From JBBRSC01 sp038245795 (GTDB taxonomy: Bacteria > Actinomycetota > Acidimicrobiia > Acidimicrobiales > Microtrichaceae), in assembly GCA_038245795.1 (NCBI GenBank), contig JBBRSC010000076.1, positions 1 to 13,281 of the forward strand: a DNA stretch of 13,281 bases. The letters are read 5' to 3'. The notes below the pieces were generated by a model. That model ran no database searches. It worked only from the letters and a program-made list of their open reading frames with translations, and had not been told where the DNA came from. The position numbers and the translations under genes were made by a program. Positions 1 to 6,691 of the stretch are shown piece after piece; the first letter of the stretch is position 1, and each line of letters starts with the position of its first letter.

Positions 1-1
1 C

Positions 2-679
2 GTGAGTCATCCGCTGGTCCCGCTGCGGTACTTCAGGCGACGGGACTTCAGCATCCCGGTCGCCGTGCAGTTCTTCGCGAACTTCGGCTACATGGGCGGG
101 TTCATCCTGGCGCCCAAGCTGCGCGACGAGGTCCGCGGGATGGGACCCGGAGCGATCAGCTTGCTCTTGATTCCACGCCCGCTCGTGTTCGCCATCTGCG
201 GCCCGATCGCCGGCGCCATGATTCCCCGCGTCGGAACCCGGATCTACATGGTCATTGGGGCAGTGTCCATGACCGTGTCCCTGGCCATGTTGGCCGTCAT
301 CGCTCATGCGCCAGCCACCGCGTGGGTGGTGTTTGCCATTGCGATCTCCGGGTTCGGGCAGGGTTCCGCTCAGCCCGCGGCGGCAACCTCGGTAGCGAAC
401 TCGGTCGATCCGTTCGATCTCGGTGTGGCGGCCGCCGCGCTGCAGCTGGTGGGAATGGTCGGCGCTTCGTTGGGAATGAACCTGCTCGACACCATTCAGG
501 TGTCGCGGGTCGCAGCGTCGGGCGTGGCCGGATCGTTCCGCGACGCATACATCGTCGGCGCGGCCGTCAGCGCGGTCGGCATCGTCCTGGCCCTCGGTCT
601 CCGGCGCCATGCCGCGACAAACGGGGCGCCGAAGCGCCCCGAGCCCGTGACGACTGAACCCGAGGTCAGTCTTCGGTGA
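2..679 (+). CDS. MFS transporter, DHA2 (EmrB/QacA-like) family, C-terminal part (5' truncated)
   Basis: This is the C-terminal half of a proton-driven drug or metabolite exporter in the cytoplasmic membrane. The reading frame is open to the left edge. The GTG at position 2 is not a credible start because the protein would begin mid-transporter, so the gene starts outside the window. About 225 residues are visible with six hydrophobic segments (roughly residues 18-36, 48-70, 80-100, 107-125, 140-160 and 181-200). This fits TM9-14 of a 14-helix DHA2 protein. Gly/Pro-rich stretches such as GPIAGAMIPRVGTR (loop plus helix) and the GFGQGSAQPAAATSVAN segment match the second half of EmrB/QacA relatives. 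The last 25 residues are a charged cytoplasmic tail. The 3' end overlaps the stop of the convergent SCP2 gene by 14 bp. Family assignment is fairly sure; the substrate cannot be told. Confidence 0.85.
   Translation: MSHPLVPLRYFRRRDFSIPVAVQFFANFGYMGGFILAPKLRDEVRGMGPGAISLLLIPRPLVFAICGPIAGAMIPRVGTRIYMVIGAVSMTVSLAMLAVIAHAPATAWVVFAIAISGFGQGSAQPAAATSVANSVDPFDLGVAAAALQLVGMVGASLGMNLLDTIQVSRVAASGVAGSFRDAYIVGAAVSAVGIVLALGLRRHAATNGAPKRPEPVTTEPEVSLR
623..640 (-). terminator. Hairpin with cTTCGg tetraloop, likely terminator of the SCP2 gene
   Basis: On the minus strand the sequence reads GGGGCGC-TTCG-GCGCCCC: a perfect 7-bp GC stem closed by C-G around TTCG, the extra-stable cUUCGg tetraloop in RNA. It is followed by GTTTGT, a weak T-run. 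It begins 26 nt past the SCP2 stop and lies inside the last codons of the convergent MFS gene. Position and shape suggest a Rho-independent-type terminator for the minus-strand gene; the poor U-tract lowers certainty. Confidence 0.55.
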
Positions 680-1076
680 TCTCTTTGATCTTGGCAGCGA
701 TGGCAGCGGCGCTGTCGTCCTGAGCACCGCCGGCCATGGCCATCATCTTGGTCATGTCGCCTTGCACTTTGATCTTGCCGGCCATGAACGCCTGCATTCC
801 GGCCTGGGGATTGCCGTCGACGAGGATTGCTTTGGCGGTGATGTAGTCGATCGTGACGGTCAGGTCAGGGTTCTCGAGATGACCGAGGTCCATCTTCACG
901 GTGCCGTCCGAGGTGTCCATGTGAGCGTTCAGCTCTCCCTCGCCGAAGGGCACCTCGATGATGATCTGGTTCATCCGCACGACATGGGCGGGTGCGGGGG
1001 CATCGCCCTCGAGTTCTTCGCGAATCGCGCGTGCTGCGGCTACCCACTCGGGCGTCAGGAATTGGTACTTCGCCAT
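666..1076 (-). CDS. SCP2 sterol-binding domain protein
   Basis: A 136-residue stand-alone SCP2 (sterol carrier protein 2) domain. Such proteins bind sterols, fatty acids or acyl-CoA in a hydrophobic tunnel, and in actinobacteria they often sit near lipid or steroid metabolism genes. The visible signature is the C-terminal half: strand DLTVTIDYITA (71-81), then FMAGKIKVQGDMTKMMAM (97-114), the usual F-xx-GKIKVxGDxxKxxxL ending of the fold. There is no signal peptide, so it is cytoplasmic. The ATG is supported by AAGGA at 1087-1083 on the minus strand, six bases upstream. The gene is transcribed alone, divergent from the ferredoxin and convergent with the MFS exporter. Its leader contains a hexanucleotide tandem repeat just upstream of the SD. 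Ligand and pathway are unknown. Confidence 0.88.
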   Translation of the reverse strand: MAKYQFLTPEWVAAARAIREELEGDAPAPAHVVRMNQIIIEVPFGEGELNAHMDTSDGTVKMDLGHLENPDLTVTIDYITAKAILVDGNPQAGMQAFMAGKIKVQGDMTKMMAMAGGAQDDSAAAIAAKIKEITED

Positions 1077-1089
1077 GTTTGGTCCTTAC

Positions 1090-1134
<45 letters not shown>

Positions 1135-1146
1135 AACTTCGGGCAG

Positions 1147-1154
1147 ACTATACA
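1147..1154. promoter_or_regulatory. Overlapping divergent -10 candidates between SCP2 and ferredoxin genes
   Basis: The minus strand has TATAGT (1152-1147) facing the SCP2 gene and the plus strand has TATACA (1149-1154) facing the ferredoxin. Both are close to TATAAT in otherwise GC-rich DNA. Predicted starts would give leaders of about 60 nt on each side, and the SCP2 leader would carry the tandem repeat. Convincing -35 boxes were not seen, although the repeat supplies several TTGTCG hexamers on the plus strand. Confidence 0.4.
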
Positions 1155-1221
1155 GATTGAGGCATCTTCGTCCGCACGACAGATGTGAATCTGGGCTGCT
1201 GAGTAGGAGACGTGGGGAGCG

Positions 1222-1521
1222 ATGAGTGGTCGCGACGATCGGCTGGCGTCACGCCAGCGACATGAGAAGTGGCAGTCGCCCCCGCTGCTGATCGATATGT
1301 CGATCTGCATCAACTGCGATACGTGCATCCGACACTGCCCGCCCCAGTTCGGAGCGATCTTCAACCATGACCTCGATGTCATCATCATCCCTGAGCTGTG
1401 CTCCGGCTGTGAGAAGTGCATCGAGCCATGTCCGGTCGACTGCATTTTCCCCAACCCGGACTGGGAGCCGTCGAGCCCCGAGTGGTGGAACGAACCCGCC
1501 AGCGACGACCCATACCGCTGA
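1222..1521 (+). CDS. 2[4Fe-4S] ferredoxin
   Basis: A 99-residue low-potential electron carrier. Two full cluster motifs are visible: C29-x2-C32-x2-C35-x3-C39-P and C60-x2-C63-x2-C66-x3-C70-P, the bacterial-type 8Fe-8S arrangement. In such proteins the last Cys of each motif normally ligates the other cluster. An extra Cys lies at 74. A 28-residue basic N-terminal extension precedes the first motif, and an acidic, tryptophan-rich tail (WEPSSPEWWNEP) follows the second. It is longer than the minimal 55-60-residue clostridial type and lacks the long insertions of 7Fe ferredoxins. The ATG is preceded by GGGGAG close to the start and AGGAGA at 1205-1210, so the start is plausible but not certain. 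The redox partner is unknown; the neighbours (SCP2, esterase) give no clear hint. Confidence 0.93.
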   Translation: MSGRDDRLASRQRHEKWQSPPLLIDMSICINCDTCIRHCPPQFGAIFNHDLDVIIIPELCSGCEKCIEPCPVDCIFPNPDWEPSSPEWWNEPASDDPYR

Positions 1522-1553
1522 CGAGTCCACCAGGTCTGGCCGTGCGACGCCAG

Positions 1554-1559
1554 TAGTCT
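1554..1559 (+). promoter_or_regulatory. TAGTCT -10 box, leaderless promoter for the esterase
   Basis: TAGTCT fits the actinobacterial TAnnnT -10 pattern. It ends 6 nt before the ATG at 1566, where no SD is present. This spacing puts the transcription start at or next to the ATG, implying a leaderless mRNA. No good -35 is seen. Confidence 0.45.
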
Positions 1560-1565
1560 GGGCTG

Positions 1566-2312
1566 ATGGTCGACATCCTTGCGGGCGCAGAGCCCCAGTC
1601 CTGGTCCGGTGGCAACCACGGGGTGCTCGTGCTCCACGGGTTCACGGGATCACCTCATTCGGTGCGGCCGTGGGCTCAGGCGTTCGCGGATGCCGGTTAC
1701 ACGGTGGACTTGCCGCTACTGCCCGGTCACGGCACATCTGTGGAGGACATGATCGCCACCAGCTGGACCGACTGGTCGACCGCTGCCGAGGACGCCTATC
1801 AGCGGCTTGCCGTGCAGTGTGATCGGGTCATGGTGGCGGGATTGTCGATGGGCGGCACGCTGACGGCCTGGTTGGCTGCCAAGCATCCTGAGATCGTCGG
1901 GATCGCGCTCGTGAATCCGGCCGTGATGCCTCAGCCGGAAATGGAGGAATTGCTCCGACCGATGATGGAGGCGGGTGAGACCACGTTCGACGCCATCGGC
2001 AGCGACATCGCCAGGGACGGCATCGTCGAGCTGGCCTACGACCGGACGCCTCTCGGCCCGTTGGCATCGCTCGGTGATGCAATCGATGAGCTTCAGCCGC
2101 TCCTCAAATCGATCTCGTGTCCGGTGCTCCTCATGACGTCTCCGCAGGATCACGTGGTCGTCCCGGCATCGAGTGATCATTTCGCGTCGCACGTCGGCGG
2201 CCCGGTAGCGCGGATCTCGCTGGACCGGAGCTTCCATGTGGCAACGCTCGATTTCGACGCGCCGCTGATCGAGGAACGGTCCGTGGAGTTCGCGTCGCGG
2301 GTCTTCGGCTGA
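1566..2312 (+). CDS. Alpha/beta-hydrolase, Est30-like carboxylesterase / monoacylglycerol lipase
   Basis: A 248-residue cytoplasmic serine hydrolase expected to cleave carboxylic esters of short to medium acyl chains. The oxyanion-hole motif HGFTGSP is at 24-30, the nucleophile elbow G-L-S94-M-G-G is at 92-97, and the remaining triad residues are D195 (SPQDHVV) and H224 (SFHVAT). Length and triad positions agree closely with Geobacillus stearothermophilus Est30 (about 247 residues; Ser94, Asp193 and His223 as I recall them). PLLPGHG (50-56) is the usual early loop. The lid region (about 122-170) is short and acidic. It stands 44 bp after the ferredoxin and 22 bp before gatC. The TAGTCT box suggests its own promoter. 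The natural substrate is unknown, and a lysophospholipase or MAG-lipase role is equally possible. Confidence 0.9.
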   Translation: MVDILAGAEPQSWSGGNHGVLVLHGFTGSPHSVRPWAQAFADAGYTVDLPLLPGHGTSVEDMIATSWTDWSTAAEDAYQRLAVQCDRVMVAGLSMGGTLTAWLAAKHPEIVGIALVNPAVMPQPEMEELLRPMMEAGETTFDAIGSDIARDGIVELAYDRTPLGPLASLGDAIDELQPLLKSISCPVLLMTSPQDHVVVPASSDHFASHVGGPVARISLDRSFHVATLDFDAPLIEERSVEFASRVFG

Positions 2313-2319
2313 ACGGCCG

Positions 2320-2325
2320 TAAGCT
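2320..2325 (+). promoter_or_regulatory. TAAGCT -10 candidate for the gatCAB operon
   Basis: TAAGCT lies in the 22-bp gap after the esterase and ends 9 nt before the gatC ATG. There is no SD before gatC. It is a weak leaderless-type promoter candidate; read-through from the esterase is also likely given the short gap. Confidence 0.3.
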
Positions 2326-2334
2326 CACTCGCCT

Positions 2335-2637
2335 ATGCCAGAACGCATCACGGTCGAGGACGTCGCCCATGTGGCCCGCCTTGCACGACTCAACATCGCC
2401 CCCGACGAGCTGGAACGCTTCACCTCCCAGCTCGGCGACATCCTGGAACACGCCGCGCAGATGGCGGCACTGGATCTCGAGGGTGTGGAACCAATGGGCC
2501 ATCCGTACGGGCTCCGAAACGTCATGCGCGCCGATGTTTTGGCGCCGTCTCTGGACCGCGACGAGGTACTGTCACAAGCGCCATCAGCCGAGGCTGGCAT
2601 GTTTCGGGTCCCACCCGTGCTGGGAGAAGAGCCATGA
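2335..2637 (+). CDS. gatC: Asp-tRNA(Asn)/Glu-tRNA(Gln) amidotransferase subunit C
   Basis: The 100-residue small subunit of GatCAB, which converts misacylated Glu-tRNA(Gln) or Asp-tRNA(Asn) to the correct amide using glutamine. GatC wraps the GatA-GatB interface and stabilises GatA. The N-terminal helical region ITVEDVAHVARLARLNI (5-21) followed by FTSQLGDIL is the family hallmark. The C-terminal part has the standard EPMGHPYGLRNVMRADV segment and the MFRVPPVL ending. The ATG is the only sensible start. The stop overlaps the gatA start as ATGA, so the subunits are likely translationally coupled. Confidence 0.97.
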   Translation: MPERITVEDVAHVARLARLNIAPDELERFTSQLGDILEHAAQMAALDLEGVEPMGHPYGLRNVMRADVLAPSLDRDEVLSQAPSAEAGMFRVPPVLGEEP

Positions 2638-4079
2638 CGGAGCTCACGACTGCCCTGGAGATGGCTGCAGCGGTGGCGGCCCGAGAGGTCACAGCGACCG
2701 AGCTGGTCGAGGCATCGCTGTCCGCCATCGCCGAACGCGACGGTGACATCTCGGCCTTCAACTTGGTGACGGATGATGCTGCGCGTCAACGAGCCGCCGA
2801 GATCGATGTGGAGATCGCCGCGGGTCGTCCTGTCGGCCGACTCGCCGGCGTACCCATTGCCTTGAAGGACAACCTCTGTACGCGAGGAGTCCCGACCACC
2901 TGCAGTTCCAAGATTCTCGAAGGCTGGCGCCCCCCCTATGACGCCACCGTCGTCACGATGCTCGCCCACTCGGGCGCGATCAGCGTGGGCAAAACCAACC
3001 TCGATGAGTTCGCGATGGGCTCATCGACGGAGAACTCGGCGTTCGGGCCCACCAGGAATCCGCGTGACCTCTCGCGGGTGCCGGGCGGCTCGTCGGGTGG
3101 GAGTGCCGCGGCAGTCGCCGCTGGTTACGTCCCGCTGTCGCTGGGCTCCGACACCGGTGGATCCATACGGCAACCAGCCGCCCTCTGCGGTGTGGTGGGT
3201 GTGAAACCGACCTACGGACTGGTCAGCCGCTACGGGTTGGTGGCGTTCGCCAGCTCGCTCGACCAGATCGGTCCATTCGCCACGACGGTGACCGACGCCG
3301 CATTGCTGCTGGAAGTCATTGCCGGCCATGATCCGCTCGACTCGACGTCCATTCCTGAGCCCGTCGCCGACCTCATGTCCCATCTCGCAGACGGGGTACA
3401 AGGGCTCCGAGTGGGCATCGTTTCGGAGTTCATGGTCGAAGGAATCGCCGATGACGTTCGTCGTCGGACCGAGGCCGCCGCCGCAGCGCTCGAGGCTGCC
3501 GGTGCGATTGTCGGCGAGGTCAACGTTCCGGCCGCAGCGTACGGTCTGGATGCGTATTACCTCATTGCTCCAGCCGAGGCGAGTTCGAACCTCGCCCGGT
3601 ACGACGCCGTCCGGTTCGGTCTGCGCGTCGATGCCTCGACGACGCCCGACATGTACGACGCCACCCGTACAGCCGGCTTCGGTGATGAAGTCAAACGTCG
3701 GATCATGCTCGGAACCTATGCGCTGTCGGCGGGCTACTACGACGCGTATTACGGGACGGCACAGAAGGTTCGTTCCCTGATCCGACGCGATTTCGATCGG
3801 GCCTATCAGGACTTCGACGTGCTGTTGTCGCCGACCTCACCGACGACGGCCTTCGCGTTCGGCGACAAGACCGAGGACCCGATGACCATGTACCTGAACG
3901 ATGTCTGCACAATCCCGACCAACCTCGCAGGGCACCCGGCGATGTCGGTGCCGTTCGGGGTCGGTGACGACGGGATGCCTGTTGGGGTTCAGGTCATGGC
4001 GCCGATGATGGGGGAGATCCCGATGTTCCGAGCTGCCGCAGTGCTCGAAGCTGCGGCCAACAGCGAGGCCATCTCATGA
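2634..4079 (+). CDS. gatA: Asp-tRNA(Asn)/Glu-tRNA(Gln) amidotransferase subunit A
   Basis: A 481-residue glutaminase subunit of the amidase-signature family. It releases ammonia from glutamine and channels it to GatB. The amidase triad is intact: K78 in IALKDN, cis-Ser S153 in PGGSSGGS, and nucleophile S177 in GSDTGGSIRQP. These are one residue earlier than K79/S154/S178 of Staphylococcus aureus GatA. The GVVGVKPTYGLVSRYGL stretch and the tRNA-amidotransferase-specific SSTENSAFGPTRNP segment separate it from general amidases. Length is normal for the family. ATGA overlaps link it to gatC upstream and gatB downstream, a single coupled operon in the order C-A-B. Confidence 0.98.
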   Translation: MTELTTALEMAAAVAAREVTATELVEASLSAIAERDGDISAFNLVTDDAARQRAAEIDVEIAAGRPVGRLAGVPIALKDNLCTRGVPTTCSSKILEGWRPPYDATVVTMLAHSGAISVGKTNLDEFAMGSSTENSAFGPTRNPRDLSRVPGGSSGGSAAAVAAGYVPLSLGSDTGGSIRQPAALCGVVGVKPTYGLVSRYGLVAFASSLDQIGPFATTVTDAALLLEVIAGHDPLDSTSIPEPVADLMSHLADGVQGLRVGIVSEFMVEGIADDVRRRTEAAAAALEAAGAIVGEVNVPAAAYGLDAYYLIAPAEASSNLARYDAVRFGLRVDASTTPDMYDATRTAGFGDEVKRRIMLGTYALSAGYYDAYYGTAQKVRSLIRRDFDRAYQDFDVLLSPTSPTTAFAFGDKTEDPMTMYLNDVCTIPTNLAGHPAMSVPFGVGDDGMPVGVQVMAPMMGEIPMFRAAAVLEAAANSEAIS

Positions 4080-5512
4080 GTAACGAACTGCCCGACAACG
4101 GACTGCCCAACGGCTGGAAGATGGTGATCGGGCTCGAGGTCCACACTGAATTGGCCACGCAGACGAAGTTGTTCTCGTCCAGTCCGAATCTGTTCGGCGG
4201 TGAACCGAACACCCATCTCGACCCGGTCAGTTTGGGCCTTCCTGGTTCGCTGCCGGTGTTGAACAAGGTGGCGGTCGAGCTGGCAATCCGGATTGGTCTG
4301 GCCTTGAACTGCGTGGTGCAGCGATCGGTCTTTGCCCGGAAGAACTACTTCTATCCAGACCAGCCAAAGGACTTCCAGATCAGCCAGTACGAGTTGCCGA
4401 TCAATGGCGAAGGCCACCTCGACCTTCCCGATGGCTCGACCGTCGGCATCACCCGGGCGCATCTCGAGGAGGACACCGGCAAGAGCACCCACATGGGCTC
4501 GGGTGGCGGTCGCATCCATGACGCCGACTACACGCTCGTCGATTACAACCGCGCCGGAGTGCCGTTACTCGAGATCGTGAGCGAGCCCGACATGCGCACC
4601 GCCGAGCAGGCCAAGGTCTACGTGTCGGAGCTGCGTGCCATCCTGATTGCCGTCGGCGCCTCGGACGGCAAGATGGAAGAGGGGTCCATGCGTGTCGACT
4701 GCAACGTCAGCGTGCGACGAAGCGACGACGATCCCTTCGGGACGCGATGCGAGATCAAGAACGTGAACTCGCTGCGCTCGATGGGTCGGGCGATCGACTA
4801 CGAAGCGCGACGACAGATCGACCTGCTGGAAGCCGGGGAGCGGATCCGCCAGGAGACGCGCCATTGGAACGAGGACGAGGGGCGCACGGTCACCCTGCGC
4901 TCCAAAGAGGAAGCCACCGACTACCGCTATTTTCCCGAGCCGGATCTGGTCGAGTTGGATCCGGACCCCGCTTGGATCGAACAGATCCGTGCCGCGCTGC
5001 CGATGCTGCCTCGGGAGCGACGCCTGCGAGTCGTTGAACGAACCGGCGCCACCGTCGCCGCTGCCGCGCTGATCGTCGAACGCGGTCTGGATGATCTGGT
5101 GCTCGAAGCAGTGACGATCGGCGGCGATCCAGCTCGGCTGGTGAACCACGCTCAGCAACTCTCCGACGATCGGGCGACCGATCTGTCCCAGGCTGCGTTT
5201 GCAGCATTGTCGACGATGGAATCGTCGGGTGCCATCAGCGCCACACAGGCCAAGACGGTGCTGGCGCGCATGGTTGAGTTCGGAGAGGATCCAGCGTCGA
5301 TCGCGAGCGAACTCGGTTATGAAGCGATGCCGAGCGACGAGCTTGAATCGATGGTTGATGGTCTCATTGCTGCCCATGCCGACGAATGGGCGAAGCTCGT
5401 TGCCGGTGAGCAGAAGGTGATGGGGTTCTTCGTCGGGGCCGCCATGAAGGCGACCGGCGGGAAGGCCGACGGTAAGGCCGTCTCGGCCATACTCAATCAG
5501 CGCCGCGGTTGA
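4076..5512 (+). CDS. gatB: Asp-tRNA(Asn)/Glu-tRNA(Gln) amidotransferase subunit B
   Basis: A 478-residue tRNA-binding and kinase-like subunit. It phosphorylates the misacylated residue with ATP and completes amidation with ammonia from GatA. The start of the catalytic cradle, VIGLEVHTEL (17-26), is followed by YFYPDQPKDFQISQYE, GVPLLEIVSEPD, MRVDCNVSVR and CEIKNVNSLR, all hallmark blocks. The C-terminal 150 residues form the helical plus YqeY-type tail that grips tRNA, ending KAVSAILNQRRG. It is full length. The start overlaps the gatA stop (ATGA). The stop overlaps a TTG of the following lipoprotein frame. This indicates that the indirect route to Gln-tRNA and/or Asn-tRNA operates here; whether GlnRS or AsnRS also exists cannot be seen. 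Confidence 0.98.
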   Translation: MSNELPDNGLPNGWKMVIGLEVHTELATQTKLFSSSPNLFGGEPNTHLDPVSLGLPGSLPVLNKVAVELAIRIGLALNCVVQRSVFARKNYFYPDQPKDFQISQYELPINGEGHLDLPDGSTVGITRAHLEEDTGKSTHMGSGGGRIHDADYTLVDYNRAGVPLLEIVSEPDMRTAEQAKVYVSELRAILIAVGASDGKMEEGSMRVDCNVSVRRSDDDPFGTRCEIKNVNSLRSMGRAIDYEARRQIDLLEAGERIRQETRHWNEDEGRTVTLRSKEEATDYRYFPEPDLVELDPDPAWIEQIRAALPMLPRERRLRVVERTGATVAAAALIVERGLDDLVLEAVTIGGDPARLVNHAQQLSDDRATDLSQAAFAALSTMESSGAISATQAKTVLARMVEFGEDPASIASELGYEAMPSDELESMVDGLIAAHADEWAKLVAGEQKVMGFFVGAAMKATGGKADGKAVSAILNQRRG

Positions 5513-5517
5513 CCAAT

Positions 5518-6048
5518 ATGTCCCCATCGATCATCGGCCGATGCGTCGCCGTGGTGGCGTTGGCGGCAACGTTCGCAGGGTCGTCGTGTTCCGGTGACGA
5601 CGGGGCGATTGTTTTCACCACCTCGACCCTGTCACCGACCTCGTCGACCTCGTCGATTCCAGATCCTGACGATCCGCTCGGCCTCGCCCGACCCAAGACC
5701 GTCGATGAGTTCCAGGCGAACCTCGCGGCCGCCAAGGCCTCTGGCGATCTGTGTCAGATGATGGCGGTCATTGATCTGCAACGGCCTGACGTGGCGCCGG
5801 GACCAGCAGTCGTCGATGCGTACCGCTCGCTCGCCGACGCCATCGAAGCCGCCACTGCGTTCACCCCCGCGATCGTGTTGGACGACTGGAACGTGATTGC
5901 CATGGCCGCCCGTTCGGCGGTCGCCGTCGCGGAGCGGGTCAACGGTGATGTCAACGATCCGTCGGTGCAATCGGTCTTCGAGTCCCCCGAATTCGCAGAC
6001 GCCTACGCGGGTCTCCTGAAGTGGTCCCAGGCGAACTGCCCAAGTTGA
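5518..6048 (+). CDS. Small Ser/Thr-rich lipoprotein, first of a tandem trio
   Basis: A 176-residue predicted secreted protein with no recognised family. A hydrophobic signal segment (residues 9-21) ends at Cys24 in AGSSC. This is a degenerate lipobox, so lipidation is likely but not certain. A Ser/Thr/Pro/Asp linker (33-60) leads to a mostly helical domain bounded by C79 (SGDLC) and C174 (ANCPS), probably a disulfide. The ATG at 5518 is 5 bp after the gatB stop. An in-frame TTG at 5509, overlapping that stop as TTGA, would add three residues and is the alternative start. There is no SD, so translation may be coupled to gatB. The next two genes have the same layout. The function is unknown. 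Confidence 0.75.
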   Translation: MSPSIIGRCVAVVALAATFAGSSCSGDDGAIVFTTSTLSPTSSTSSIPDPDDPLGLARPKTVDEFQANLAAAKASGDLCQMMAVIDLQRPDVAPGPAVVDAYRSLADAIEAATAFTPAIVLDDWNVIAMAARSAVAVAERVNGDVNDPSVQSVFESPEFADAYAGLLKWSQANCPS

Positions 6049-6070
6049 GTACGGCGAACTGCCGAAGTTG
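6031..6070 (+). repeat. 17-bp direct repeat at the end of the first lipoprotein gene
   Basis: GCGAACTGCCcAAGTTG (6031-6047) recurs as GCGAACTGCCgAAGTTG (6054-6070) with one mismatch and a 23-bp period. The first copy encodes the last residues (ANCPS) and most of the stop codon; the second lies in the intergenic region just upstream of the next -10 box. It looks like a small tandem duplication. Confidence 0.85.
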
Positions 6071-6089
6071 GGGCGCGCCCTCCGTCCTC

Positions 6090-6095
6090 TACCAT
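6090..6095 (+). promoter_or_regulatory. TACCAT -10 box, leaderless promoter for the second lipoprotein
   Basis: TACCAT fits TAnnnT and ends 7 nt before the ATG at 6103, with no SD. A TTGGGG at 6068-6073 could be a poor -35 with a 16-bp spacer; it overlaps the second copy of the direct repeat. Confidence 0.45.
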
Positions 6096-6102
6096 TGGCC
6101 GC

Positions 6103-6687
6103 ATGCGGTGGGGAAGGTGTGTCAGATGGTCCCTTGCGGTGGTGATCGGAGCCGTGTCCTCGTCGAGTTGCGCTGACCAGACGCCGGTTGCGGTGCCGCC
6201 AACCCTGACGACTGCACTCGGGGCAACGATCCCGGGGACCACCCAACCTGTTGGGGCACCCGGAGCGTTTCCGACGGCGACGCCGACGTCGAGCCAGGTT
6301 CCGATCGTGACCGCGAGCCCGACCATTCCGCCGACCTCGGTTGACGAGGCTGAGCAGCTCTCATCGGCGGTCGCGGCGCAGGACATATGTACCGTGCACA
6401 CGATCATCATTGGCGATGTGTCGAACGTGAACGACCCACTGGCGTTCACGCAGGCGGCTGCCCGCGCTGCCAAGGCAGCACGCGACGTCGCTGGCGCCGT
6501 GCCGACCGATATCGCCAGCCAATGGGGGACCATGGCGGCCGGGCTGGAACGATTGGGATCCACTGCGCCGACCGACCAAGCCGTCGCTGCCGCCTACCGT
6601 TCGACCACTGGTGATCCGGCCTATCAGGCTGCGCAGGATGGCATAGCGTCCCGCCTTGACGCCGTGTGCGCGACGGCCGGGGAGTGA
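6103..6687 (+). CDS. Small Thr/Pro-rich lipoprotein, second of the trio
   Basis: A 194-residue predicted secreted protein, family not recognised. The N-terminus MRWGRCVRWS plus a hydrophobic core (11-18) leads to Cys23 after four serines, a degenerate lipobox. A long Thr/Pro/Ala linker (27-79) is the longest of the three and is typical of a spacer that lets a domain reach through the cell wall. The Ala-rich helical domain is bounded by C96 (AAQDIC) and C189 (DAVCATAGE), spaced like the Cys pair in the preceding protein. The ATG is chosen because the TACCAT box lies 7 nt upstream and no SD exists. It may have its own promoter, unlike the first lipoprotein, which appears to ride on gatB. Confidence 0.75.
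   Translation: MRWGRCVRWSLAVVIGAVSSSSCADQTPVAVPPTLTTALGATIPGTTQPVGAPGAFPTATPTSSQVPIVTASPTIPPTSVDEAEQLSSAVAAQDICTVHTIIIGDVSNVNDPLAFTQAAARAAKAARDVAGAVPTDIASQWGTMAAGLERLGSTAPTDQAVAAAYRSTTGDPAYQAAQDGIASRLDAVCATAGE
6679..6684 (+). promoter_or_regulatory. GGGGAG ribosome binding site of the third lipoprotein
   Basis: GGGGAG is 7 nt upstream of the ATG at 6692 and lies within the last codons of the preceding gene. It decides the start in favour of 6692 over an upstream in-frame ATG at 6656, which would put 12 non-signal residues before the signal peptide. Confidence 0.65.
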
Positions 6688-6691
6688 TCGA

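Noticed and set aside
2..679. GTG at position 2 as a genuine start of a short transporter
   Set aside because: The protein would begin within the second half of a DHA2 fold; the frame is open to the edge, so it is a truncated gene.
4565..5527. Open frame of about 320 codons antisense to gatB
   Set aside because: It is the mirror of a well-conserved gene in high-GC DNA, with composition typical of a shadow frame and no recognisable domain.
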